A stretch of DNA of 64,000 nucleotides from Pampus argenteus (GCA_036937835.1 CM072861.1:8921501-8985500); one strand, 5' to 3'. Shown: positions 48,580-60,300, counted from the stretch's first letter. A program made the numbers and translations. Notes: a model not told the origin generated them from the letters alone.

Positions 48580-48870
48580 AAAATGTACAGGATGCCCTCA
48601 GTGTTCCTTTAGGTACTTGAATAAAAGTGTCTATCAGAGGTCTCGCACTCTGAGGAATAGTTAAACTTATACATGTGGAAAAGAGTTGGACTGTGCTGTC
48701 TTTACTTGGCAGGATGTCACAGTCCTGCTCTGTGCATTTGTCGTGACCCCAATTCTGGCTGCTGCTTTGCTTTCCACGCATCCCCTGCTGCCGCAGCTCA
48801 CCCAGCGGGCAGCCGGGCTGGGAAAGACACCAAGCTGAGGTCTGACCCCTGCTGACAGAAATGAGGTTTG
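48580..48870. promoter_or_regulatory. Candidate conserved non-coding block
   Basis: Complex segment with overlapping opposite-strand frames (48578-48781 minus, 48673-48855 plus), neither recognised. Confidence 0.3.
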
Positions 48871-49058
48871 TATTTAAGATCTGTGGCTGGTGTGTTGCAT
48901 TTAATGTCGGCGTCTGCTTCTACTCCAGCCAGTTAGATACAGTTTGCTTAATCCAGCATGAAGTGCTAAATTGGTTATTGCTTTAAAACATGTTGCTACC
49001 AGGTAAGAGATTAAAAAAAAAAAACTGCTAGAGCTGTGGCAAGTATTACTATGAGAAT

Positions 49059-49063
<5 letters not shown>

Positions 49064-49101
<38 letters not shown>

Positions 49102-49135
49102 CTAAGTAAGTCACCTTGTGTGTGTGTGTGTGTGT
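49064..49135. repeat. Two (GT)n arrays
   Basis: GT runs at 49064-49099 and 49117-49135, separated by a short unique spacer. Looser GT-rich DNA continues to about 49230. Confidence 0.96.
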
Positions 49136-49299
49136 AAGCTTATTTGTATGTCCAAGCATTCATTTCTGTGTGTGTTCGCATTTGTTTGCGTACAAGCTTG
49201 TGTTTGCTTGTTTGTATGTGTGTGTGTTGTTTTCAAAGTCTGTTGCTATGGTATCAAACAGTAAGAGAAGTGCTGACTGACTGGCCACCTGCTAGGAAA

Positions 49300-49412
49300 G
49301 AGAAGTCCCACAGAGAGGCAGAGAGGAGGGGAGGAAACAAGGGGGAGATGAGAAGAGAGAGGGAAGAGCAAAGGAGAGAGGGGCAGATGAAGAGAAACTG
49401 AGACAAAAGAGC
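49300..49412 (+). repeat. Polypurine tract
   Basis: About 110 bp almost entirely A/G on the plus strand, irregular AGAG/GGGA pattern. Triplex-capable. The plus frame 49144-49401 is a translation of the GT and purine repeats. Confidence 0.75.
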
Positions 49413-49649
49413 GTCGACAAAATGAGGATTTTATATTTGTGCAACATATAATGACACCCTGAGTGAAATACAGTAGTCATAAGTCCAAGGTGTATAGGTC
49501 GTCTGCAGATGTACTACAAAATATATATTTATTTTGAACTGGAAACTTGCTTTTGTTGACTCTACAATTTTGATGTGACATTTCAGTTTGAGTTTTTTTT
49601 ATGTATGTATATGTAAGTGCTTTAATGCAACCATTTTAAAAGAACACAC

Positions 49650-49666
49650 TTTTTTTTTTTTTTTTT
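49650..49666. repeat. T17 run
   Basis: Homopolymer. Confidence 0.9.
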
Positions 49667-49869
49667 GCAAGGCTCTGGTGGGAAATGAGGCCCTACACTG
49701 TGGCAGTATTCATACCACACTGTATCCACTAAGCTGCAAGATTTACACACTGTACATACTGTAACTTCGCTAACACGTTTGGATGAATCGAGACAAGCTA
49801 ATGAAATGATGTTTTTGTTAGTAATAAAAAATGAGTAATGTTTCTATCCATATGGATATTTATGTTCCT

Positions 49870-50045
49870 CATGGCTCTGTTTTGGTCTCATCCAACTCCT
49901 GATAAAAATCTCTCTTAGTTTTTTTTAGATGTTCAACGTTCATCACCAGCTAGCCACTAACTTTGTGTGTCTGATATTTGGCGCTTGAACGTGTCCCTAC
50001 TGTCCCTAAGACTCAGCAGCCAGGAAACTGAACAATGAATATTTA
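49870..50045. mobile_element. Possible MITE fragment
   Basis: The string of words CCAACTCCTGATAA, TTCATCACCAGCTAGCCAC and TCTGATATTTGGCGCTTG resembles a dispersed fish repeat as I remember it. No terminal repeats or target duplications were found. Low confidence. Confidence 0.25.
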
Positions 50046-50049
50046 TCGC

Positions 50050-51059
50050 TGCAGATATGTTCAAATAATCTACCTAATGTGGAGTCATATAATTCTTTGC
50101 TAATATCAAAATTTTGATATATAGAGTGAAAAATCATTTTTGAGCCCCTACTGTATTTATTATTTTTTTAGCGGCATTTAGTCGATGTTGTAAACTGTTA
50201 ACCACAAACCACCTACAACAGTGCAATTGCAAATCATCAAAGAATATTGAAAAAAAAAAGTTTTTATTTATGAGGAAGATTTAGTTCAATATTTGCATCG
50301 GTTCCGGCACTGTTTCTGTTTCGCACCTGTGCACCTGAAAGAATGAAAGTATCTCACACTTGTCTTTACATAGCAGTAGTTGAAGAATGATTTGTCCTTT
50401 CAAGCCATGCCAACATATGCACTATTAAATACATGTTCTTTTGATCTGACTCAAGCTACGACATGAATTACAACCATGTAGATTACATCTACACAATAAG
50501 CTTAGCAGAGAGCTCGGTGGTATTTCGCCTCGTACCACCACTATGTTGTACTGCATGGTGGAATCAATTACACACTCATAATGTGAATATTTCTATCCTA
50601 TTTTGTTACCTTTAAGAATTTTGCTAATTTTTCAATTCGTGATTACAATACAGCTTTATTTTTCATCGACAGAATCATGATTCGTTTTCATTTGTTGACA
50701 GTATCGCCTACATTTATTGAACTTGGCCATTAAATTGATTTCTCGTAGCCTAATAAACTTTCAGCAGCAGTGGCAAAGACCCACCGGCATGAAATGTGTC
50801 AGCCAATTTCATCAATGTCCAGTAAAAGCTCTTCACTTGTGATATATATTTTTGTTAATATGCGCTTGTGTTCTCAGCTTTCAAGAACACCTGTTGATTC
50901 GGACTTTGCTACTCAACAAGTCGCCCTCCCATATTTTCTCTTCAGATTCCTCCGGACAGATCTTCTCATCATATTTGTAAAAATACCAACAACATGTCAA
51001 AACGCACCATTCAAGCTGGAGATGTATATAGGGCAAAAGTGTTATGGCTAATTTTGTAA
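50050..51059. other. No gene seen; small hairpins
   Basis: AT-rich with small perfect hairpins: TGTAGA/TCTACA near 50477-50493 and GGTGGTA/TACCACC at 50516-50539. No gene. Confidence 0.45.
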
Positions 51060-51690
51060 CAGCTGAATTCAGTTATGGTTTGATCCCGTGCCATCTGGCG
51101 ACAGCTTTCAACAGAGGTTGGCGTAAGTCCACAACCTTACTTCCATCGCACCGGTAATGCTCACTATCTATTTATACAGTACGAGCAAATGGCTGTAGCA
51201 GGTTTTGTAGCATAGCGTTACCGAGCAGAGATATCTGAACAAAGGAACCGATGGATATGAAGTTATCTGGCGAGGGGAAAGGCAGCTCAGCGGGATGTTT
51301 GAAATGACTTCCTCATTGTTGAAAAGCATCCACTTCCTCACATTGGAGCAGGGAATGGTTTTCAAAGGTGGGGTCGCTCATGTGTTTCATTTACCCCAGA
51401 CACTGGGTACAACTGGGGCAGTCTGGGAGAGTCTGCACACCCCCGTCACTAGACTTCACCCCATTGTTGGCCCTCCTGGGGTTTGAACACAAGCTGGACC
51501 ACCTTCGGTCTTCGTCACGCATTGTTCACCGCTGTATTGCGACAGACCCTGTTTTACCACGGCTGCAGTGGGACATCTGGTGTTACAGCGGCTGCCACCT
51601 GTTTATGAGGAGGGATCATTCACAAAACTGGGATCCATGATATGCCCATTTGTCGGCTGCATTAGTTGCAGCGCGTCATGTGATGTGACA
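51060..51690. promoter_or_regulatory. Candidate conserved non-coding block (strong)
   Basis: Complex repeat-free DNA. A CTCF-like site lies near its left end (51089-51102). Overlapping plus frames (51295-51486, 51368-51640) and a minus frame are out of phase and unrecognised. Confidence 0.4.
51089..51102 (-). promoter_or_regulatory. Possible CTCF core site
   Basis: On the minus strand it reads TCGCCAGATGGCAC. This fits the CTCF core CCASYAGRKGGCR at all but two positions. Orientation would point to lower coordinates. A single match by eye; binding untested. Confidence 0.25.
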
Positions 51691-51694
51691 GACT

Positions 51695-52199
51695 AAGCTC
51701 TGTACTCAGTACAATCTCAAATTTCCCATTAAAGATGAACATAAAGAGTGAGCAAAGGGGAGAGGCGTGATTAGTCCTTTTTCCATTTCATACAATATAT
51801 GACACACAGTACATGTGACTCTTTCTAAATATTAGTTAGGAATACTGCAAACAGTTAGACGAAGTGTGATAACATTACTATTAATGACAATTACTATTTC
51901 TTTATTTACTAGGAGTTCAAGGGTCAAGATCAGACAGAGTTGTTAGAGATCCATTATGTTGCTCAAGGACACCTGCTGTCATGGAGTTTTGAACTTGAAC
52001 AGTCTGTTTCAAAGACAGTCTACTGAAATGTTGTGCCATCCTGCTGTTCATATTTTAATAACGATAAGAAAATAAATTCTGCTCCAACCATTTCATCCAT
52101 AAAGAAAAAAAAAGTATACACTCATAAGGTATTTCACTAAGAGGTACTACAAACAGCCAGTGACTGTTCAAGAGCGCTCAAGACAATTTATAGATCAAA
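51695..52199. other. Spacer with fish dispersed-repeat word, copy 2
   Basis: AT-rich. TTGCTCAAGGACA at 51959-51971 is identical to 27494-27506. Confidence 0.4.
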
Positions 52200-52480
52200 C
52201 CTACTGTGTGTTATTAATAGACTTAAAAATATAAGGATTATATATAGAGCACTTAGCAAAAGTCATGGCCATTTGCCCATTGATCTGTGTCCAGATGTGC
52301 TCCTTGAAAACAGCCGTGGTGCTAATAAGGTGCCAAGAGAAACAGGAGGACAGCACATGAACAAAATGCTGGATCTCAAGAAAGGAGGGAGAGGAAGACA
52401 GAGATGGAAGAGCGCTGAGACTTGAGCGACATTCATGTCGACTCAGGAAAAGCAAAACAGCAAAACACTTTAACCTTTGT
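52200..52480. promoter_or_regulatory. Candidate conserved non-coding block
   Basis: Complex segment. A 95-codon minus frame spans it and is unrecognised. Enhancer-like in style. Confidence 0.35.
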
Positions 52481-52616
52481 ACCTTCAAATACTGCGTACG
52501 TGTCTACTCCTTTTGCCTGGGTATCTGTGATTTTGCATATGTGAGATTAAACTTATTAGTTTTGACAGACTCTCAGTTACAACACTTGGTGTTGTAACCC
52601 ACTGGGAAGCCAAGGG

Positions 52617-52635
52617 GTGTGTGTGTGTGTGTGTG
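52617..52635. repeat. (GT)9 microsatellite
   Basis: Pure GT run. Confidence 0.95.
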
Positions 52636-52769
52636 ACTGCTCACTGGTAAGAGTGAGTTGGAGGGGAGTTGGGAGTAAAGGAAAACACATCCAACTTCCT
52701 CTCTGTAAGTAACAGGCACACTCTGAGGTAGAGCGATTGAGTGAGTGGGTGTTTCCCATCAGGGGGTAA

Positions 52770-52960
52770 AAACAACCAAGAGCAAGAGTTTCTTCACACC
52801 CGCCTTGTTAATTAGCTTCCCAATGGCACTCGGAAAGTTTTCACCTCACCTCACTCAGCGGGGAAGAGGAGAGGAAATGTCTTTCAACTTCACAGGAAGG
52901 ACCGAAACAGAGAAGTTACTGCAAGCCAGCTCTTGCACAACATCGGCCTGCAATAAATTA
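52770..52960. promoter_or_regulatory. Candidate conserved non-coding block
   Basis: Contains TTAATTAG (52808-52815) in complex sequence, with a GA-rich patch after it. Confidence 0.35.
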
Positions 52961-52964
52961 AATC

Positions 52965-53285
52965 AGTTATTATTAAATCAATATTTAATATTTTTGTAAT
53001 GGATGACACACCTTCAAAAGCAACTCTGGATCGCTGAATAAGGAACCGAGTTACATGTTACACTTCATAACAGTTCTGGCAGGACAAAAAAAAATATATA
53101 ATAAATTAATTAATACATTTTTTTTATTTAATTTTATTTTACTGATTAAGGAAGCTACATATTAAGCATTGTAAACTGCATAATTAGTTTTAATGTAATC
53201 ATTTCTTTAGTAGAAACCTAGAAATAGGTATCAAGAAATCAAAGGCCAAACCAAATTAAAGGGAAAATCTACTATTCTAAGTAAA
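52965..53285. other. No gene seen; very AT-rich
   Basis: AT-rich spacer with A and T runs. Confidence 0.55.
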
Positions 53286-53289
53286 CTCT

Positions 53290-53655
53290 GTTCAGTTCAG
53301 TTTTCCTCACTGTCCTCCCCTCCTCCACGAGGGCCTTGTGAGAGTCTCCGGAGAATCCCAACATGTTTCTGACTGCTCCTGATCCCCTTCCCATTGACTA
53401 TCCTCATTGTTTTTGGCAGAGCAGCTGCTCAGAGATTTAGATATCATCATTCAGGCAGGCAGATAGGACACCAAGACATTTCCTCCAGGGAGTCTGGAGA
53501 GCACGGAGAGGCAGAATGTGAGATGTGTTTGTCGGACACAATTTGATAAAGAGTCTGTGTCAGTGACAGCGAAATGCCTCCCAAGTGAAATCCTCGTGCT
53601 GAACTCGCTGCCTCCCCAGACTCTGGACTACAGTTTGGGAGCCTGATATGCTCCC
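53290..53655. promoter_or_regulatory. Candidate conserved non-coding block
   Basis: Complex repeat-free sequence without any open frame, ending at an AT repeat. Confidence 0.38.
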
Positions 53656-53671
53656 TATGATTATTACTTTT

Positions 53672-53674
<3 letters not shown>

Positions 53675-53705
<31 letters not shown>

Positions 53706-53762
53706 TGGAGGTCTTGGCCTGACTAGTCATTGCATAAAAAAAATAAAAAAAAATAAAAAAAA
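53675..53762. repeat. (AT)n and (A8T)n
   Basis: AT run 53675-53702, then an A7-9/T tract at 53735-53762. Confidence 0.95.
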
Positions 53763-53764
53763 TC

Positions 53765-54039
53765 TAATTGAGCATTATCTTGAATAAATATAAAAACTTG
53801 GGAGGTCTGAGGGCATTTATCATTTGTTTGCAGCTATACGTATTTGTAACTTTAGAATAATATACAGCAATACAAACAAAATACGAAAGAAAATCTGTCC
53901 AAATGAATCTTAATAATGTCTTTTTTTTTTTAAAGTTGCAATTTCACAAGTGTGTATGTGTACGAGCGCACGTGTGATGGACGCCTCTGTTTGTATTATG
54001 CTGCAATTAGATGCACGTGTATGATTATATTAGTTTGAG
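53765..54039. other. No gene seen; AT-rich spacer
   Basis: AT-rich, with a T/A run at about 53922-53934. Confidence 0.5.
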
Positions 54040-54790
54040 GCAATTAAGGTAGCTGCAATGTGTTTGCGTTGCATGCTCGCCTAAAGTTCAATCAAATCAA
54101 ACAGTACTCGTCCTTTTTTCAACGCTGCAGCTTAATTGGATCGTCTGTCCCTTTAAATCAGACAGTTCACATTTATTTTTATATGAGTTCTATATTGATC
54201 AAAGGCCTTGTCTGGAACTTCATTGCATCTCTGCTCATTGAATTTCTTCATTTCATTTCTTTTCCGTGACAATGTTTGGCTCAGTGTACAGAGGGACTGT
54301 TTCATGGAAAGGCTCATCAGATGGAAATCCAAATCAATTTGTCAGGTCATGTTTGACCAACTCATTACTGGTGGTTCGATTAAAAAAAGCGGAATGGGCT
54401 CAGGTGACTGACAAGGCAGCTGAAGCCATTATGCAGAGATTTGGGATCACATCCCAGTGTTGGATGGCCATTCCAGTCCAGGGGCCTCCTAAAGCCATCC
54501 ATCATGAGGAATTTCATTTTGCTCCTTATATTATTGTATTGGAAGCCGCAGAAATGATTAGAACTTGGCCAGATCGGACTGTGGACGGAGCATGCTCAGT
54601 CATTGTTATTATCAACAATTATTGTCTTTCACTGATTTGGCAGGAAGAGAGTGACTGGCCATGTTTAAAATGGAGGCGTGTTCCCCAGAATGGTGCCAAC
54701 ACTGGGCAAGATCAAATATTCTGTTTCCGTTGCCAAAAGGACGGCAATTAAAGCACATTCCGCTCCAGACTCGATCCTGGTTTTAAATGT
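54040..54790. promoter_or_regulatory. Candidate conserved non-coding block (strong)
   Basis: Some 750 bp of complex, repeat-free sequence, with AGGCAATTAAGG at the left (about 54038-54049) and GGCAATTAAAGC at the right (about 54743-54754). The longest non-repeat plus-strand open frame of the window lies inside. Confidence 0.45.
54272..54751 (+). other. Unrecognised ORF, 159 codons, inside a CNE-like block
   Basis: ATG at 54272; the frame also extends upstream to a GTG at 54266. The translation is Trp-rich and hydrophobic in patches, with a C-terminal CFRCQKDGN. I recognise no domain. No TATA box, splice acceptor or donor was convincing. Stop-free frames of this size can persist by chance in slowly evolving non-coding DNA, so coding status is unproven. 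Confidence 0.15.
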
Positions 54791-54794
54791 CTCC

Positions 54795-55145
54795 AATATT
54801 TCCTTTTAAACAATTGTGGAAACAGTTTGGATTATTAACATGTGTGTACACTCAGTCCAGCCCACAGAAAAAAATGGATTGTTCAGCTTTGAAGAGTACT
54901 CTAATAAATTATCGTATTTGTCAAGAAACACATTCCTTTGAAATCTCGCATTTTGTTTCAAACTCAGTATCACAGTACAGGCTTCATGCAAAAAAAAAAA
55001 AAAAAAGTCATCGTGGGTCAACTTTTCAATATGTTAAGGGATTTTTAAAAGTTTTATATAATCATACATTTTCTGATCATTCCTCATCCCGACCTGACCA
55101 TCTGAACTTTATTGATGAGAAAAAGTTAATGCTGCACAGTGTTGC
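54795..55145. other. No gene seen; contains A17
   Basis: AT-rich with A17 at 54990-55006. Opposite-strand frames over the same interval are artefacts of the A/T run. Confidence 0.5.
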
Positions 55146-55149
55146 TGTT

Positions 55150-55370
55150 TAGACATTGCTGTGAAGGAGCTAACATAGACCCCTGCTTGAGATTATCTTG
55201 TGAAACATTACCAGGAAACCCCAGTGATTAATAATTGTCCGAATGATTAATTTACAGTCACTGATGGTCATTAACAAAAAAACAGATCTGTTTATTTCCA
55301 ATGGGCCATCTCATTGGGCTTGACTGTAATGACTGCCATGCATGAAGACTGCCTCTGTCAACACGTGCAA
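55150..55370. promoter_or_regulatory. Candidate homeodomain-rich enhancer block
   Basis: GATTAATAATT (55226-55236), GATTAATTT (55245-55253) and CATTAAC lie within 50 bp in complex sequence. Ends at a GT repeat. Confidence 0.42.

Positions 55371-55376
<6 letters not shown>

Positions 55377-55408
<32 letters not shown>
55377..55408. repeat. (GT)15 microsatellite
   Basis: Pure TG/GT run. Confidence 0.97.
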
Positions 55409-55409
<1 letters not shown>

Positions 55410-55979
55410 TACAGTAACTGCGAATCAAGGTAACTACACAATCTGGATGCGAATGGATGACAAAAATGAATAAGTTGGACTTGAAAAGACATACGTTAAG
55501 TGTTAAGACAATTTATCTTTGCTGTTGCTGTTGTTGACTGAAAATTTTGAAATTTCATAAAAGGGAACCTATTTTTTTTTAATGCTGCTTATGCTTATGC
55601 TAATGCTTAGGCAAATAGCTATGTTTAAGATGATGGAAATTATTTATTTTTAATATTATGCAAACAATTCTCTCGAAATAAAACTTTCACAATAGCCCAG
55701 GTTGTCCAGACTCAAGCTGAATATAAATATTTCTCACTTAAAATTCTTTTTTTTTGTAAACAAATATTGCAGTAGAGATATTAGAGTTATAGAAAATGAA
55801 CAATGATTAAATTACATTAATACACACATTGAACCCATTAGACCCAGACATGCCTTTTCACACACTTAAAATAAAATACTGCTTGGGTCTTTTGCATCTG
55901 ATCACTAATCTTGACAATTACTTTGCTGTTACAATGTGGTCATTTTCAATTTATAGCTGCTCTTGCACTTCAGCTTTAC
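55410..55979. other. No gene seen; AT-rich spacer
   Basis: AT-rich, no named features. Confidence 0.5.
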
Positions 55980-56790
55980 TTTATGGATTTAAGAGGCGTT
56001 TATTAAGATGAAAAATGGATTGTGGCCACAACCAGCTGTAATTATCACCATTACTATGTTTACATGTCTACCAACACTCTGGGCTTCTCCTCAGATCTTC
56101 ATCATGGCCCTTAAGTATTTGATACCCAACATCATGCTGTGTTTATGATACCGCCAAAGTCTTTATTACTGTCTCGGCTATCATAACAGTTGGAGGACTT
56201 GGTGGGGGCAGAAAATGGAAGGCAGGTCTTTTAGATGGGAGCACATATGCATGGTGATAGATGTAATCCTTCTCCCCCACTCTTGCCCTCTGTTTGCTAT
56301 CCCCCCGCATAGCCCTTAATAGCGAAGGATCCCCCTTCAAGGCTGTGAACCCACGCAGCGCTCTAGGCTGGCTTCATGCTTGTTGACTTCAGAAGGTTCT
56401 GATGTCATAATGAAGGGGGCTGGTGCTTTGATATGGCTCCTCGGGAATTTCATGCTCCCTGTGTTTCGAACGGACTAAGATGCTCAGCTGGCAGGTACAG
56501 TAGAAATTGGAGTTTTATTGCCTCTGCCAGAGGGGATTACCAGCCACCCCTCAGGCAGGGATGGGGCAGCCGCCACGTTGGCGGCATCAGGCCCCTTTGC
56601 TCCCTTGAACCTTCGAGCCGCATTTCTCACGCCATCTAATCTGAAAGAACGGCTCAAATCCCGCTAATCTCTTCCAAATACAAAGGGATTCAGGGTGGCA
56701 CACCATTTACTCCTCTAGCGGCCTGTTCAAATGGCTAATTGATTCATTGTGCCATGGAGCGATGATATATTTTTTGGATTGGAAAAACAG
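55980..56790. promoter_or_regulatory. Candidate conserved non-coding block (strong)
   Basis: Complex sequence; the part from 56340 is GC-richer with CpGs and ends in CTAATTGATTCATTG (CTAATTGATT at 56735-56744). Frames at 56143-56340 (minus) and 56433-56639 (plus) are unrecognised. Confidence 0.45.
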
Positions 56791-56859
56791 TTCACTGTTT
56801 GCTTCATTTATAATGTCCGTAAAAAAAAAAACGTCTTAAGGCACACAAATATTGTTTTC

Positions 56860-57660
56860 TGATTATAAAATATGTTCTTTTATAGTAAGGCAATATCCTC
56901 TAGCAGAAGTAAAATCAGAGACATGCAAAAGAGGAAATTGAAACAAAGCACTTTCATGAAATGAACGTATTTCACTAAACGCAATAGCAGGCCGATGCAC
57001 AATGGCAGATATGGTATCCGTACTTGCCAGAAACCATTTGCAAGATGCTGAGGTTTTAGAGGAAAACACAGTGAAGCAGTGAGAGGATGAATATGTATTT
57101 GTTTTTAGTAGGGAGACACATGTTCAGTGTCTGTCTCTCAGCATAGATCTTTATTACATCAAACAGGCTGTTCCATGTCAGAACAATAGCAGGAACAAAG
57201 CCTAGGTTATTTCCTCTGATACCTTTAATGATGTAATGTATTTTGCCATCAGCTAGTGGGGAGTAGCAATCAGTCGGGATATATGGCATTCCTACATGAT
57301 TCCTGGAGCAAATCGTCAGCACACAGCCGCACTTGACAGGGGTACAAATTTATCATTTGCTTTACGATATCCCCCAAATCAGTTCAGAATGCCTTTAAAG
57401 GAGGCCTCAGGGAAGCAGCGCAGAGACACATGTGAGTCGTCTGTTCACCAGCACGCTCCCCGCGGAACATAAATTCTGGGGTTCCACAGCAGGACGGGCC
57501 TGAAGTGGGGAGCGGACATACTTTACTAATAAAGAGTAGTTTTCCAGCTTTGCTAATGGCTGAAAGCAAGGGCTGACTTTTGTTACAGTAAAAAAAGTAA
57601 AATAAATAATCAGACATTTACGTAAAATGACCTCTTTGTGTTCTCTTTTGATATAACGCA
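56860..57660. promoter_or_regulatory. Candidate conserved non-coding block (strong)
   Basis: About 800 bp, no microsatellite. Several minus-strand frames in different phases (56863-57069, 57056-57322, 57384-57670) are unrecognised. It includes CTTTAATGATGTAATG near 57221-57236. Confidence 0.4.
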
Positions 57661-57699
57661 ATGGTCCCACTTCCCCCTGTTGAATATAAGCAAAAATAA

Positions 57700-58190
57700 T
57701 TCAACCGCAAATGTCTAATTAGCATGAGCTGCAGTGACTGAATAAAACAATATAAAAAAAAAATAAAAAGAGACATACAGTATTGTATACTTGTATATTC
57801 CCCATTGCACTACTTTACATTACAATACTTGTTTGTGAACAATCATGATAATAAGATTTGGAAGTCTGATCCAAATTTGTTTTTAATCCCTTTTATTAAA
57901 CAACAAACTGCTTATTTACCCCCGCCTGCATAAAACCTCAAACGCAGCTGACAAGGGACATTTGCATGCTCGCAGAGACACTTTTTAGAAGAAAATGACA
58001 ATTTAGCTGAATGCATTTCTCATCTTCCAGGCAATAACAAGATTATGAGACGGATAGGCCTCTTGGGAAACCATTACTATGCAGGCAATTACAGATTGTT
58101 TCCTCTCCACACACTGTTCAAACAACACAGCGTCAGATGACAATTTCATTAGCTGAGATTAGAGGCAGATTGTAGAAATTACAGGATATT
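57700..58190. promoter_or_regulatory. Candidate conserved non-coding blocks
   Basis: TAATTA at 57716-57721 next to a TATAAAA/AATAAAA run, then a complex segment (57925-58190) with a POU octamer ATTTGCAT at 57960-57967 and a TTTCATTAGCTGAGATTAG word near its end. No open frame. Confidence 0.4.
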
Positions 58191-58194
58191 ATTA

Positions 58195-58580
58195 CACGTT
58201 TCTGCTTGAAAGATCCAATGTGTAGTGTTTGACTTTGATGTACAGAGAACCTGGGGACCTGGGAAGAATCTTAAAAGACAACACTGTGTGTCTTATGATG
58301 AACATATAATCAATCTTGTGTAAATGAATGAGCAGCCTTGGAAATGTGCCTCCGCTTTAAAATTGACAAAATAACAAGTTTTATTAATGAATCAGAAATT
58401 TAAATAAAGGATACTGTAGTATATGCACACATATATTTAAATGTACCGTGCATATTTAGCCTTTTTTGTAAGCTCATGAATGTTTTTTTTCTCAGTAACA
58501 CATGATGACAAAGACATTTCACATATGATTACAATTTATGACTGCATTTTTGAATGGTTTCTATTATCTGCTATGTCCAC
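58195..58580. other. No gene seen; AT-rich spacer
   Basis: AT-rich. GATCCAATGTGTAG near 58210-58223 faintly recalls a common fish repeat word but is too short to call. Confidence 0.45.
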
Positions 58581-58622
58581 TTCTTTCTTTCTTTCTTTCT
58601 TGCTTTCTTTCTTTCTTTCTTG

Positions 58623-58690
<68 letters not shown>
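58581..58690. repeat. (TTTC)n microsatellite
   Basis: About 27 TTTC units with two TTGC variant units near the left end (around 58600 and 58620). Polypurine on the minus strand. The open frames through it are artefacts. Confidence 0.97.
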
Positions 58691-58691
<1 letters not shown>

Positions 58692-58699
58692 TCTCTGGT

Positions 58700-59350
58700 C
58701 CAGGATTAAATTTCACCAGATGATTGCTGCACTGTTTGATCTGCATGGTGAGGAAAAGCTAAGTAATTGATGAAAGCTTGATTAGGGTGATAACCAGCTT
58801 TGACAGCTGTCTGAAAAATCAACGCATCACGTAGCGTCCTGCAGCAGAGCTGAGCTCTAAGAGGAGACTATACTGATCTTAATAGTGAAGAAAGGTCTAA
58901 TTAGCAAAAATAAAAACAGATCCCAAACAGATGCTCTGGTAGGAAGGCAGACAACCACAGCTATTTTGAATTCCTCCTTTATTTTCTCTTTTTTCTTCTA
59001 ATGCTATGGATGTGTGTTTCGCTTAACTGTCATCAAGCGTGGAGATGCTGATGGGGGGATTTGCAGTGCATTTAAGCTGATTGTTTACTCAGTCTCCAGC
59101 AACGCTGGCAAAGGGTTTGTTGTCTCATGGCAACCCCATCATTGGGTCAAAGTATTTGAAACGCAATGATATTTTGATGTGGCTAGCTGCTTAGGCTCTG
59201 AAATGTTGACGTCCAAAATGAAGGGTTTTGGTTGTGGTATAATTCATTGGTCCTCTTTGCGGGGAGTGGACAGAAAATGTCTTGAGCCTGGACCCCAAAA
59301 CCCTCTAATCAGAAGAAGCAATTCATCAAAAGTGCAAAAGAACACATGAG
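58700..59350. promoter_or_regulatory. Candidate conserved non-coding block (strong)
   Basis: Complex sequence with TAATTGAT (58764-58771) and TAATTA (58898-58903). No open frame of note. Starts immediately after the TTTC array. Confidence 0.45.
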
Positions 59351-59429
59351 ACCTGCAGTTTGGAGAGGAAAGATGGAAAAAGAGTTTAAATATATGACAA
59401 GGGGTTCAATTAATTAGTTGATAGAACAG

Positions 59430-59640
59430 ATTTATTTGAAGATGCTGGTGTTTCTATCAAACTATTCAGGGTTTCCTTCACTGGAATGCAGAAGGAGTGC
59501 TCAGTCTGAGGATTCAGCACTGCAACTTGATTCCTTTAATGAACTTTACTGTGCCACTATGTTTCTGAGGCATATCGTCTTCAAACTTCTAACAACCTCA
59601 AACACACTATCCGTTTGTGTGGAGATGGATTAGAAACACC
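59430..59640. promoter_or_regulatory. Candidate conserved non-coding block
   Basis: Complex segment with an unrecognised 71-codon plus frame. Weak. Confidence 0.32.
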
Positions 59641-59929
59641 CTACAGGACATGTAAACCTTATACATACAATATGTGGAGTAGCAATCTATGTATCGGGTC
59701 TAGTCATGGCAGGAGACTAACATAAATCTAGGTGTTTCAAATGTAAATTATACTTTAAACACAGAAGCAGGATTCAATAATAGGTCACAAACTCTGTTTG
59801 AAAGGTTTTTAAGTATTTTCTTTGTAACTTGAACTCCTAAAGGTTTTATACTACTAAGCCACTACTGACACACCCTGCTGGATGCCTTCATCGAATAAAA
59901 ACAACTTATGCAAATACATAGAAATAAAA

Positions 59930-60300
59930 GAAATATGGAGAGAAAAAACTGATCAATCAGCCAACACATAACTGGCTCCTGCAAAGCTTTTTTTGTATTT
60001 GATTGATCCTTGGCCAAATATGAAGTCCCTGATTGTGAAGCACAGGAACAACTGGCATTCATTAATATGGTGGAGAGAGAGAGCGAACCGTCCCTTGAAA
60101 GATAAATGAACAAGTGAGTGCTTTGCTTGAGACCAAGAGAAGTTTGAGCGTGAGATGCATCTTTCAACACGGGCTCTGGCTCTTTGCTGGGACACCTTTT
60201 TGAGAGTTCTCTCCATCGGACGGATGCTGCTGCTGGAAGCTCAAGAAAACAAAGAGCAGCACGCTAAATGATGACGGAGTGTTTGTCTTTGATCTGCTGA
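59930..60300. promoter_or_regulatory. Candidate enhancer with paired TGATTGATC sites
   Basis: GATCAATCA (59951-59959) and its exact complement TGATTGATC (60000-60008) face each other 40 bp apart; both contain the PBX/HOX-type TGATTGAT core. CATTAATATGG follows. Complex repeat-free sequence. The minus frames over it are unrecognised. Confidence 0.42.

Noticed and set aside
30310..57967. Recurrent POU octamers ATGCAAAT/ATTTGCAT (30310, 38817, 40090, 43323, 57960)
   Set aside because: In AT-rich DNA of this length a few octamers are expected by chance; noted only inside individual blocks.
58209..58223. AAGATCCAATGTGTAG, like a common fish repeat word
   Set aside because: Too short, with no inverted partner or target duplication.
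58480..58770. 96-codon Phe/Leu/Ser-rich frame
   Set aside because: Translation of the (TTTC)n array.
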